A stretch of DNA of 40,079 nt, taken from the NCBI GenBank assembly GCA_009903795.1, contig WYER01000031.1, positions 1-40,079 on the forward strand, given 5' to 3'. This stretch comes from Nitrososphaerota archaeon. Lineage in GTDB: Archaea > Thermoproteota > Nitrososphaeria > Conexivisphaerales > UBA164. Made by a program: the position numbers and the translations under genes. Positions within the stretch are counted from its first letter, which is position 1. Each line of letters starts with the position of its first letter. Under the pieces are notes generated by a model. It saw nothing but the letters and a program-made list of their open reading frames with translations, ran no database searches and was not told the origin of the DNA. This document shows, in pieces, positions 15,130-22,998 of the stretch.

Positions 15130-15375
15130 ATGGCTGGAAAGCTGATTGCATTTAGAGTAGATGAAGAGACATACAAAAAACTCGAAAGCTTAGGAAAGCC
15201 CTCACAAGTAGCTAAGAAAGTATTGATTGATTATTTTGACAAAGAGAAAGAGAGGGAAGAAAAGTTATTCGAAATAGAGCAGAAGTTAAGCTTCGTAATA
15301 GGCGAAATGGACAAAATAGCAAGAAGACAGGAATTGATTGAAGGAATTTTGAGAAAGAGGGGATTATGGAGATGA
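15130..15375 (+). CDS. Ribbon-helix-helix (CopG/Arc-like) regulator
   Basis: The protein has 81 residues from ATG 15130, preferred over GTG 15121 because AGGGTGAT gives a Shine-Dalgarno 6-8 nt upstream. The N-terminus KLIAFRVDEETYKKLESLG plus PSQVAKKVLIDYF is the beta-strand/helix/helix of RHH DNA-binding proteins. A charged coiled coil follows, probably for oligomerisation. Two perfect 24-bp repeats sit upstream, so autoregulation is likely. An AAA ATPase gene follows ~100 bp downstream on the same strand and may be co-transcribed. The gene begins the compositionally different island. Confidence 0.8.
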   Translation: MAGKLIAFRVDEETYKKLESLGKPSQVAKKVLIDYFDKEKEREEKLFEIEQKLSFVIGEMDKIARRQELIEGILRKRGLWR

Positions 15376-15381
15376 TATAGT

Positions 15382-15474
15382 TGCGTAATAAAGAGCTAAT
15401 CAAGAAAATTTCTGATGAATGTAAAAAACGTGGACAAAACTATTCTGTTTTTTTACCATATACGTTGGTTTAAA
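15382..15474 (+). other. Possible 30-codon ORF between RHH and ATPase genes
   Basis: TTG 15382 to TAA reads LRNKELIKKISDECKKRGQN onward and ends one base before the preferred ATPase ATG at 15475. It may be a real coupled leader peptide or chance; there is no Shine-Dalgarno. Confidence 0.2.
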
Positions 15475-16911
15475 ATGATTAGAAATACAATATATAGCTT
15501 CAATGAAGGAAAATGTGAAAAAGAACTGTTAGTATTAACTGGGCCAAGAAGAGTAGGGAAGAGTACTATTCTATTTAGAATTTTAGATGAATTTAAGGAT
15601 AGCTCTTGTTATATAAATATAGAGGATAGTAATGTCCGTAATTTATTTAACACCGGATATTCTCTAAAAGACCTCGTAATAACTTTATATAAGGAAACCA
15701 AGCGGAACATTTTTCTACTTGACGAGATAACGAAGTTAAAAAATGAGTGGGCCGACGCAGTTAAAGAACTATGGGATTATATGGAGAAAAATTCAATAAA
15801 AATTTTTCTCATAATAACAGGGAGTGTGGGGATTCTGCTCTCTAATAATTATAGCGTAATTGCAGGAAGGAGTGGGTATTGTAAAAGTGGCAATCATATA
15901 TTGACTAACCCATTGATAGTATTACCGAAAAAGTTTGCTGAAATAATTCCGTATAGTTTTTATAGGCGAGGTATTCTTCCATTAAAAACAGATGAACGTA
16001 TTGAATATTTAATCAAACTTGCGCAAGGAGATGAAAAAATAATAAGAAAATTGAATGAAGTGCTTCGTTCTTTTGTGCTTAATTCAATTAACTATGGAAC
16101 TTTTTCTAAGATTCTAAAGGATCGTCTTGATCATTACATGCAATTTGGAGGTTTTCCTCAAATTTTAAATATTATTACGTCCCCAAGTGAAGATCCGCTT
16201 GAAGATGTATCAAAAATAGCCCAGGATATTCTAAATAGTATACATAAAGATGCACCTCTCATAGGAGACGAATACGAAAAGGCGCATACTGAAAAGTTTT
16301 TAGAAGCTTACGCTAGAACAGCGAATATGAGTGCAATGGTTGATATTACGAAACTAGAGCGTGAACTTAAAATACAGCTCAACTTATCTGAGAATAAGAC
16401 CCCAAAAAATTTATTAACAGATTTAATGAGCTTTTTCGTGGATTCTCACATACTCGTTAAGGCTAACTCGTACACGAAGCCGACAATCGTTAAATTATTC
16501 CTAAACGATCCAGCGTTATTTTGGGGACTGTATTACAAAAAGCGAATCAAAAAGGTTACTAGAGTTGAACAAGGTTTATTATTGGAACATATAGTTTGTT
16601 CTCATATATCCCGTTTAGGCCAAAATTTCCAATTAGAATTCTATAATGATGGCGAAAAGGACATAGATTGCATATTTGAGCTTAAAGGAAATAAGCTTTT
16701 AGTCCAAGTAAAAATGTCCGATAGGGAGATAAATAAGGATCTTACGAACGCTTCAGAAGTAATTGAATCATTGAGAACAGAGGAACAGCAACAAGGTCAA
16801 ACAATGCGTGAAAATTATTACGCTATAGCGGCAGTTCACGATGCTGATTCAATCATCAAGACTCAAGATGGTACAATAATCCCAGCCGCACTTTTCTTAT
16901 CGCTAATTTAA
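15475..16911 (+). CDS. AAA ATPase with C-terminal nuclease-like fold (AAA_14/DUF4143 type)
   Basis: This 478-aa protein starts at ATG 15475 (MIRNTIYSF), in line with the short N-terminus usual for this family. ATG 15415 would add 20 unusual residues. Walker A is TGPRRVGKST and Walker B IFLLDEITKL, followed by sensor strand IFLIITGS. A winged-helix middle region follows (YMQFGGFPQIL). The C-terminal domain has LLLEHIVCSHI ... DIDCIF ... LLVQVK, the PD-(D/E)XK-like core of DUF4143 proteins, here with Gln in the usual Glu position. The family is widespread in archaea on mobile and defence loci, without a settled function. It is AT-rich, unlike the transfer genes. Confidence 0.8.
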   Translation: MIRNTIYSFNEGKCEKELLVLTGPRRVGKSTILFRILDEFKDSSCYINIEDSNVRNLFNTGYSLKDLVITLYKETKRNIFLLDEITKLKNEWADAVKELWDYMEKNSIKIFLIITGSVGILLSNNYSVIAGRSGYCKSGNHILTNPLIVLPKKFAEIIPYSFYRRGILPLKTDERIEYLIKLAQGDEKIIRKLNEVLRSFVLNSINYGTFSKILKDRLDHYMQFGGFPQILNIITSPSEDPLEDVSKIAQDILNSIHKDAPLIGDEYEKAHTEKFLEAYARTANMSAMVDITKLERELKIQLNLSENKTPKNLLTDLMSFFVDSHILVKANSYTKPTIVKLFLNDPALFWGLYYKKRIKKVTRVEQGLLLEHIVCSHISRLGQNFQLEFYNDGEKDIDCIFELKGNKLLVQVKMSDREINKDLTNASEVIESLRTEEQQQGQTMRENYYAIAAVHDADSIIKTQDGTIIPAALFLSLI

Positions 16912-17274
16912 TGCGCTAATTGATATATAAAAATCTTTAATACAGGAGAATCATTTTTGTCGACTCTACCAATTCCAGAAAATTCTTATGATTCTGTTTA
17001 ATTTGTAGCGCCAAGACACTTATATGTCGCCCCCTCTGGCGCGTGGTCAATAGGAAGCACTAACCCTAATTTAAGCAATTTAACTTAGTGGAACGTCCTA
17101 CGTTAATGAATCCGTGGTATCTTGCAGGCACCGATCTTATAATGGAGAAAATTATTAACATTATTGTCTTGATAAGAAACAGAAGTTCGTCTCTTATTAC
17201 AAGCTCCTCATTCAAGCTTACCGAATCCTTTTGTCGACAAATCTATTACTCATCTTTTACAAAATGAACGAAAG

Positions 17275-17368
17275 CCTCGCCTCTTCTAGAGGCGAGGTAA
17301 AATTTAAATACTGAGCCTTTGTAAAACATATTAAGACGATGGTTCCTTCAAGGCGGTGAGGATGTCAG
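17275..17368 (+). mobile_element. 94-bp mini-element with IS605/TnpB-type ends (PATE-like)
   Basis: The left end GCCTCGCCTCTTCTAGAGGC resembles the left hairpin of the element at 13425. The right end CCTTCAAGGCGGTGAGGATG followed by TCAG resembles the right end at 11935 (GCGGGGAGGAGGTCAG). Both left ends follow AAG. Between them is only ~45 bp with a TATA-like AAATTTAAATA. It looks like an internally deleted, non-coding derivative. Confidence 0.5.
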
Positions 17369-17425
17369 TATCATTTTTGCGTCTGTCTTTTCCTTTTGGG
17401 TACATAAACAAGGGATTACAGCCGC

Positions 17426-17452
17426 GCTATAAATAATTATTCAACGCAGCAG
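17426..17452 (+). repeat. Motif shared upstream of two nuclease genes (copy 1)
   Basis: GCTATAAATAATTATTCAAC followed by GCAGCAG recurs with small changes at 20173-20204. The copies lie 60-72 bp before the exonuclease and phosphoesterase starts, so this may be a shared regulatory region or a common insertion boundary. Confidence 0.35.
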
Positions 17453-17511
17453 AACAAAACAGGTACATTTATATTATAATATAATATATAGGATTAATAT
17501 TAGGCTTAAGA

Positions 17512-18153
17512 ATGAAATTATACCTTGATATTGAAACCAATAGACCACATGAGGATAGTGACTTCATTGAAGAGGAAATAATAGTCGTAGGGGTTATTGA
17601 GGACCTTGATGAGCAAACTAAAAGGTTCAAGTTCTTTCCATTATGGGATACAGAAATCAATAATAATGAGGGTAAATTGGTTAGAGAGTTCTATAAATAT
17701 CTCGGCAATGTTAGAAAACATGCTAAAAAACAAGACAAGACCGTTGTTATAGTTGGTTTTAACATACTTCGTTTCGATATGCCACTTCTAATACAGAAGG
17801 GCTTTGAATATAAAGTAGACTCCTTGAGTGGACTTAACAAGTTTTGGCATGACATGATTGTGATTGATTATGAGCAGGCATCATCACCATTTTATGACAT
17901 GAGGTTCAAGGATCTAAGGTTAGAGACTCTAATTGGTAAGGCTAAGGCTATTGGTTTGAATATTGAGGAGAGGTATGGTAGTGGAAAGGATGTGGTTAAG
18001 TGGTTTGAAAATAAGGAATATGATAAGATAATTAAGCACTTAAAAGCTGACCTAGAGGCTGTTAGGGTTATAGACCAACACTACAGGCGGTTCTATAGCA
18101 CTTTAGCGAAGGAGGCTTTTGGTGCGCAAACCGCCAGGGATTTTTCTGAGTGA
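17512..18153 (+). CDS. DnaQ/PolB-exonuclease-like 3'-5' exonuclease
   Basis: This 213-aa DEDD-family protein has motif I YLDIETN (DxE, ~4-10), motif II GFNILRFDMPLL (~83-94) and motif III LKADLEAVRVI (~180-190) with its Asp. It should degrade DNA or RNA 3' to 5' with two metal ions. It resembles the free-standing archaeal exonuclease domain related to family B polymerase proofreading. The gene ends directly at a fragment of an IS (18154), and the last ~8 residues (AQTARDFSE) may be encoded across that junction, so the C-terminus could be slightly truncated or altered. It shares an upstream motif with the phosphoesterase fusion at 20276. Start is the first ATG in a TATA-rich context. Confidence 0.8.
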   Translation: MKLYLDIETNRPHEDSDFIEEEIIVVGVIEDLDEQTKRFKFFPLWDTEINNNEGKLVREFYKYLGNVRKHAKKQDKTVVIVGFNILRFDMPLLIQKGFEYKVDSLSGLNKFWHDMIVIDYEQASSPFYDMRFKDLRLETLIGKAKAIGLNIEERYGSGKDVVKWFENKEYDKIIKHLKADLEAVRVIDQHYRRFYSTLAKEAFGAQTARDFSE

Positions 18154-18235
18154 GAAGCCCTCCTCATGCTCAAACTGGAGAAATAAAGATATAAGGCATA
18201 GAATATAAGTGCTACCGGGGTCCTTTTTCTAAACA
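18154..18235 (-). pseudogene. 5' fragment of an IS transposase
   Basis: About 80 bp match 25033-25115, including GAAGCCCTCCTCA, AAATAAAGATATA and GTCCTTTTTCT. The minus strand reads FYALYLYFSSLSMRRASH, the N-terminus of the DDE transposase that is broken at 24506-25110. Here only the first part remains. Confidence 0.6.
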
Positions 18236-18380
18236 TGAATAACCCCTGTACTTTTGTATTCGCTGTAAAGCTTTTGTACCCTTCTGGTTGATATCCCTTG
18301 CACGCTTGAAATTTCCCTGCTAGTAAGTTTTCCTTCAAGCTTTACATTAGCGATGCATTAATCTGATCTTCGCTAAGCAT
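18229..18380 (-). pseudogene. N-terminal HTH fragment of a second IS transposase
   Basis: The minus-strand frame LTSREISSVQGISTRRVQKL then YSEYKSTGVIHV-stop is the helix-turn-helix start of IS481-like DDE transposases. A frameshift separates it from the upstream LSEDQINASL. A C-terminal fragment of what may be the same family is at 28691-28852. Confidence 0.5.
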
Positions 18381-18515
18381 GCAAGCCAATATATCTTCAT
18401 TAGGTTTAACCAAAATCTGCTTAATTTGCTTTTATCAGCTATATTTTTAAGACCATTAAATAATTTCCAGATAAGGGAAAACATTTTTGGAATTTAAGTG
18501 TTATACAGAAATTAA

Positions 18516-19583
18516 TTATCTGTTTTTAATCTTGTAGTAAGCGTTCTCTAGTGGTTTATAATCATCAGTTGGCATTTCGCGTATCTTTTTTATTAAATTA
18601 TTTTTAACTTCGGTTGGAAGCTTTAAGTTATTGTTTACATTAAACTCTACATTTACATTACAATCAATAAGTGGTTTAATTTTTATTATATCCCACCACT
18701 CAGTACGTCCACTCTTACTAACACTAGAGATTTGACAATTATATTCTTCAAATTTGCAATTATCGATATTATAACCTAATTCAGCTGGTGATAATAACAA
18801 AACAATGTTATCGTTTAATAAAATATTCTCATCTATATCATATTCTGTACCGGAACTAAATGGTTGCCCCCATTCTTTCAAGTTTGAGTCTTTACCATAT
18901 TTTTCAAAATCCCTTTCTTCTGCGTAAAAAGTCATAATAATTTTATTTGTTAAGTTTTTCGAATTATCATATTCATATAAGAAGGGTATGACTTCAATGT
19001 TTGAAATGTTTTTAAATTTTTGTCTTATTAACTGTTCTTTATTTTTAATAACATCTTTAAATATATCAATAGCTTGCTGACTTACCAAAAGTCCTACAGG
19101 TGGTGATGGTAAGACGGCATTTGTTTCTAAAATTTTTCCAAACGCATCATCTTTTATTTTTTCTAATATGCCGTCTCGCCCGTGATATATTTGGTAAAAA
19201 TATATTAGAGCATTAAAATTATTCTCTAATAAATTTTTAAAATTTAATGAGTCAAACTCTAATTCTTTCTTTATAGATTGTTCAAAAATGAGATAAAGCC
19301 CTTGTATTCCGCCGCTTCTTGCTATAAGATCTTTTAATGTTTTTTCTGCAATTAATGTTTTTACTGGCCCATAAATTCTTTTGAATAAATCGCCATGATA
19401 CCAACTCTTTTGACAAAAAGCTTGGCTTTTCCTTTTCTCGAGTTCTAGCCTCATGATATCATCCGAATTGAAATAAATTCCATTCAACAAGTTGTTAATA
19501 TAGTTAGGATTACCCCTCAGCTTTTCTGCAATATATTGGTACCCAATATATCTAAAAAGCTCTTTGTTTATGTTACTTATCAT
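18516..19583 (-). CDS. 355-aa protein of unknown function paired with a PD-ExK-like gene
   Basis: The frame is AT-rich and mostly helical in the first half (~1-150). A short motif AVLPSPPVGLLVSQ lies mid-protein. The second half is beta-rich with acidic patches (IIMTFYAEERDFEKYGKD; NDNIVLLLSPAELGYN). No signal peptide, TM segment or nucleotide-binding motif is visible. Its ATG overlaps the upstream gene's stop by 4 bp, so the two are translated as a pair. The island context and the nuclease-like partner suggest a defence or toxin-type two-gene cassette, but no family is recognised. Codon use is unlike the transfer genes, so it was probably acquired separately. Confidence 0.72.
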   Translation of the reverse strand: MISNINKELFRYIGYQYIAEKLRGNPNYINNLLNGIYFNSDDIMRLELEKRKSQAFCQKSWYHGDLFKRIYGPVKTLIAEKTLKDLIARSGGIQGLYLIFEQSIKKELEFDSLNFKNLLENNFNALIYFYQIYHGRDGILEKIKDDAFGKILETNAVLPSPPVGLLVSQQAIDIFKDVIKNKEQLIRQKFKNISNIEVIPFLYEYDNSKNLTNKIIMTFYAEERDFEKYGKDSNLKEWGQPFSSGTEYDIDENILLNDNIVLLLSPAELGYNIDNCKFEEYNCQISSVSKSGRTEWWDIIKIKPLIDCNVNVEFNVNNNLKLPTEVKNNLIKKIREMPTDDYKPLENAYYKIKNR

Positions 19584-19969
19584 AGATCATCTACACTCCC
19601 AAATATACGTTCCGCAAGCGGTATACCTTCTGGTGAAAAAACTTTCACTACTAAAGGTCTATAGCCATTTTTGACATATTTTTCTATTTGTTCATCAATG
19701 TTTATAGAATAAGGAGGAAAATAAATGTTAGAAAAATACTTTGACGCTTTTCCCCATCCTTCTATTGGAAAGTCAGACCCTATTTTAACCTCATACCAAA
19801 CATTATCTTTGTACCCATCTGGCCTTAATTCATCAAGGTTTAGAATCCCATTCTCTTTAAAATATTTTTCTTTTATAGGCTTTTCTATACCTTGAAAATT
19901 ACTCGACTTGTTATAAATAGAAATAGACCCGTCTTTTCTTGCTACAAGTTTAAAAGGATTACCTTTCAC
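19580..19969 (-). CDS. Small PD-(D/E)XK-like protein, partner of the 355-aa gene
   Basis: This 129-aa protein has a core LRPDGYKDNVWYEVKIG containing PD then E-x-K at a spacing that fits a compact PD-(D/E)XK nuclease active site. A following helix (GWGKASKYFSN) and strand/helix unit (YRPLVVKVFSPEG) could complete the fold. If so, it would be a metal-dependent DNA or RNA endonuclease about the size of a minimal core. The stop overlaps the 355-aa gene start (ATGA), an arrangement typical of toxin-antitoxin or restriction cassettes. The nuclease call rests on one motif and is tentative. Confidence 0.6.
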   Translation of the reverse strand: MKGNPFKLVARKDGSISIYNKSSNFQGIEKPIKEKYFKENGILNLDELRPDGYKDNVWYEVKIGSDFPIEGWGKASKYFSNIYFPPYSINIDEQIEKYVKNGYRPLVVKVFSPEGIPLAERIFGSVDDL

Positions 19970-20172
19970 ATCTTTATTATTAAATTAATTTTATATTAAA
20001 ACGTTACGATATACTGATGCGTTGAATAATTGTTTAATTATTTAGCAGTTTAACATATTAATATTGATAAAATAGATCGTTTAGAGCATTGAATTACTTC
20101 AATAGTTTACTATTTTATCATAAATCCAAATTTTTGCATAGCTTCCGCTGTTTGCATTTGATTGGTAGCTAA

Positions 20173-20204
20173 GCTATAAATAAAATTATTCAACGTAGTA
20201 GTAC
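20173..20204 (+). repeat. Motif shared upstream of two nuclease genes (copy 2)
   Basis: GCTATAAATAAAATTATTCA followed by ACGTAGTAGTAC is the partner of 17426-17452. The rest of the 19970-20266 gap is AT-rich with no gene seen. Confidence 0.35.
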
Positions 20205-20275
20205 CGATAAAAAAATTAAAATAATATGATTAATATAAAAAATTAAGGCAAGCTCGTGAATAAATTATGGTGGAT

Positions 20276-22570
20276 ATGAAATATAAAATTTCCGATATAT
20301 ACGTCAATGGTAGAATTTTAAAAAAATTAGAAAAACGTAAAGAAGAACTTGTACATTACTATGGAGAAAGAGAAATTAGAAAGAAGAGTTTGTCTCTATT
20401 AAATTTATTACCTAAAAGAATCATAAACGTTACACATAAATTGCCCTTAAAGATCCTAGCTTTTTCTGATTATCACGTACAAGATTTTAAACCATTACTC
20501 GAGTATGTTAAAAATCTAAAAGAAAAACCAGACATAATCGTTTATGCTGGGGACGCTGTAGATAGATTCGGTTCTTTACCCTTAAAAATGTTAAATTTGA
20601 AAAGTGACGAAGGCGAACTTTATCCATCGATGCTCGATGTTGCGTGTTTTTTCTATGAAGAAGTGCACGAAGATTCGGGAGTATTAGAGCGCAGATGTTC
20701 GGAGCGACATGGCTTTATTTTGCGAATGCCAAAAAAACTTAAGATTAACGTGAAAGAGAAATTAAATCAAATAATAAATATATATTCAAAAATTCAAAAT
20801 TTTAAAAATATTTCTAAATCATTTCAAACCTTTAAAAGTCTAATTCGAGATTTACAGGTCAGGATAGAAGAAACAAAACTGCAAGAAATACATGCCTCAG
20901 AAAATTCTTTATCGAGAATAATTAATCTGGTTGATACTCAAACCCAACTAAAAATTTATTCGATTAATATGAAGGGGGAAGAGCTATTTTATTCGCCTTC
21001 GATATATGATGATTTTTATGAAATATATAAAAACGTTGATTTTTATAAAATACCAATAAACAAATTAAAATCTGATAAAAAATACATTTATTATTTTATA
21101 CCAAATCCTGAACTTCCTGGGAAAAACGTATTCGAAGAACTGGGAGAAAATTCTCGATACGGGGTAGTTGCAGTGCTCGGTAATAATGATTTTATAAGCT
21201 CAAAAACGCTGATTAATGGGAAAAAGGTATTCGATGCATTCTCTACATTAATTAAAATAGGCCCAATTTTAATTATAGGCATCGAAGGAGAACCGTCTGA
21301 TATTGGTGTAGGAACGCGTTTGGAGTATTTAGAATCTGATTATAAATTAAGGTTAGAATTTATACAAAAGTATGTTGCAAAAGATGAATTTATAATAATT
21401 GTCTCACATCCTCCTCCGAAAGGTATACTTGATAGAGCTATAAGATTTGGGGAAAGGTCTATTGGAAGTGTGGCATTAAGGGACTACATAGAGGAAGACC
21501 CTCGTGTTGGACTCGTAATCTGCGGTCATGTACATAATCAAGGAGGAACGTTTGAGGTATTAAACAACACAACCGTTGTGAATGTGAGTTCACAAGATAC
21601 TCCATTTGACAAAGCGAATGTAGCGTGGATCACTATAGATGAAGATAAAAAAGTTCATGTAAAAATAGAAAAGTTACCTTCATTAATAGAGCAAATATTC
21701 AAGGAGGATAGACGAACCATCAAGGAGAACTTAATAAATAAGGTTAATTTAAGTGAATCAGAAGCCGAGTGGTTTTTAAATTTTGCTAAGACCAAAGGGA
21801 CAGAATTTTTCGAAGATCTCCCAAATTTAGAAAGCATTAAAATTAATTTAGGCATACCTTGGCAAGTTACCTTGTCACTTTATGAAAAAGGAATAAAAGA
21901 AATTTCGCAAATTCAAGAGAAAACATTTACCGATATGTACCAATATATTCCTCCCCTTTATCGTATGCATTGGAAAAGGGCTTATGCAAAATTTAAAAGA
22001 GAAAGGTCTAACGAAGTATATTTAATGAACCAATTGCCTATAAACACTGATAAAGCAATAATATTTGACACTGAATATAGTCCTGATAAAGGGAAAGGTG
22101 TGCTTTACGGATTTCTTGATACATCTGAAAATGAGATTAAACAATTTTGGCTAAATGAAAAACCAGCCGCTTTTGAATATGTTCGTTCAAAAGCTCAGCA
22201 AGGTTACGTTTTTGTTCATTGGGGAGGCGCGGACAGAAAACTATTACGCGAAGAGCTTGGAATTGATGCACAAACTTTTAATCTTCTATATTTTTGCCAA
22301 ACATCTTTAGTAGCACCAGTAAATACTTTTGCTTTGGAAGAAGTTTACGATACACTAAACGGACATAATAATGATGAGTGGTGGAATAAGTACTTTTACT
22401 CTATGGATGGATTGATAAAAGCCGCTCTTTGTAATAAAATATTAGAATATCCTAATGAAGACGCCCCCCGTAAAACCCTCTCGGAGGCTAATAAAGCTGA
22501 CATTTTAGCGCTTGAAAAAATTTTAAAAGCTTTACAAAAACTTCCTGTTAAGCCTTCGAACCCTATTTAA
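20276..22570 (+). CDS. Calcineurin-like phosphoesterase fused to RNase H-like (YprB-type) exonuclease domain
   Basis: The protein has 764 residues. ATG 20276 has GGTGG two bases upstream; ATG 20267 is the alternative. The N-terminal part carries the metallophosphoesterase motifs: FSDYHVQ, YAGDAVDR, VLGNND (Asn instead of the usual His in GNHD), VSHPPP and ICGHVHNQGG. A ~200-residue helical insert lies between the second and third motifs. A middle region (~480-590) looks helix-hairpin-helix-like. The C-terminal ~170 residues have FDTEYSP, VHWGGADRKLL and a final NKADILAL Asp, matching the RNase H-like fold of YprB/TM0106-type proteins. The combination suggests a two-activity nuclease acting on nucleic acids. 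It is AT-rich and sits among other nuclease genes. The fusion is not one I recognise as described. Confidence 0.75.
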   Translation: MKYKISDIYVNGRILKKLEKRKEELVHYYGEREIRKKSLSLLNLLPKRIINVTHKLPLKILAFSDYHVQDFKPLLEYVKNLKEKPDIIVYAGDAVDRFGSLPLKMLNLKSDEGELYPSMLDVACFFYEEVHEDSGVLERRCSERHGFILRMPKKLKINVKEKLNQIINIYSKIQNFKNISKSFQTFKSLIRDLQVRIEETKLQEIHASENSLSRIINLVDTQTQLKIYSINMKGEELFYSPSIYDDFYEIYKNVDFYKIPINKLKSDKKYIYYFIPNPELPGKNVFEELGENSRYGVVAVLGNNDFISSKTLINGKKVFDAFSTLIKIGPILIIGIEGEPSDIGVGTRLEYLESDYKLRLEFIQKYVAKDEFIIIVSHPPPKGILDRAIRFGERSIGSVALRDYIEEDPRVGLVICGHVHNQGGTFEVLNNTTVVNVSSQDTPFDKANVAWITIDEDKKVHVKIEKLPSLIEQIFKEDRRTIKENLINKVNLSESEAEWFLNFAKTKGTEFFEDLPNLESIKINLGIPWQVTLSLYEKGIKEISQIQEKTFTDMYQYIPPLYRMHWKRAYAKFKRERSNEVYLMNQLPINTDKAIIFDTEYSPDKGKGVLYGFLDTSENEIKQFWLNEKPAAFEYVRSKAQQGYVFVHWGGADRKLLREELGIDAQTFNLLYFCQTSLVAPVNTFALEEVYDTLNGHNNDEWWNKYFYSMDGLIKAALCNKILEYPNEDAPRKTLSEANKADILALEKILKALQKLPVKPSNPI

Positions 22571-22998
22571 GATTAAAATTAAGGGCATCAAAGTCTTCCA
22601 CTAATTCATAAAATACAAAAAATGTGCGATTATTTTGCGTTTATAAACTATGGAAAAAATATACAGTGCCGTTAACGTAAGAAATATTTATTTGAATGTG
22701 TAAAGACTATTTTGTAGACTATAAGCGAGGCGCTCAAGTATACCGCATTTGATTGTTATTAAAGTTGCTGTTACTGTAGTCGTTCCAAGGCGCCTTTTAG
22801 AGTTTGGGTTTAGAAGAGTTGAGTTTTAGGATTGTGAAGCTTTTTTACACTACTGACTTTTAACCCCACAAACAATAAATCTTCAGGTTTTGAGCGCGTG
22901 TCTTTTTGTCCATGGGGCTATTTGCCTTTGGATTTACTTAAAAGCTGAACAAAAAAAGTATACTTTAAACTAAGCGACGAATAAAAAATCAAAAACAT
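22571..22998. other. Gene-free stretch with an IS-end-like motif
   Basis: GTGCCGTTAACGTAAG at 22666-22681 differs by one base from the IS terminal repeat at 24507-24522. The sequence after it (22700-22860) reads as a broken coding scrap, perhaps a transposase relic. No intact gene is seen. Confidence 0.4.

Larger units (their letters stand above)
16912..17511. other. 600-bp gene-poor region
   Basis: No convincing gene is seen. It holds a short inverted repeat GCGCCA ... TGGCGC (around 17009-17042), a plus-strand scrap reading NPWYLAGTDL (around 17110) that may be an IS relic, a TnpB-derived mini-element at 17275-17368, and the upstream region of the exonuclease gene. Confidence 0.5.

Noticed and set aside
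15475-16911. ParA-type partition ATPase next to the RHH gene
   Set aside because: Walker A is GPRRVGKST and the C-terminus is DUF4143/PD-ExK-like, not the deviant Walker ParA family.
17009-17060. Possible structured RNA from GCGCCA/TGGCGC inverted repeat
   Set aside because: The arms are only six bases, with no further conserved stem or promoter; insufficient support.
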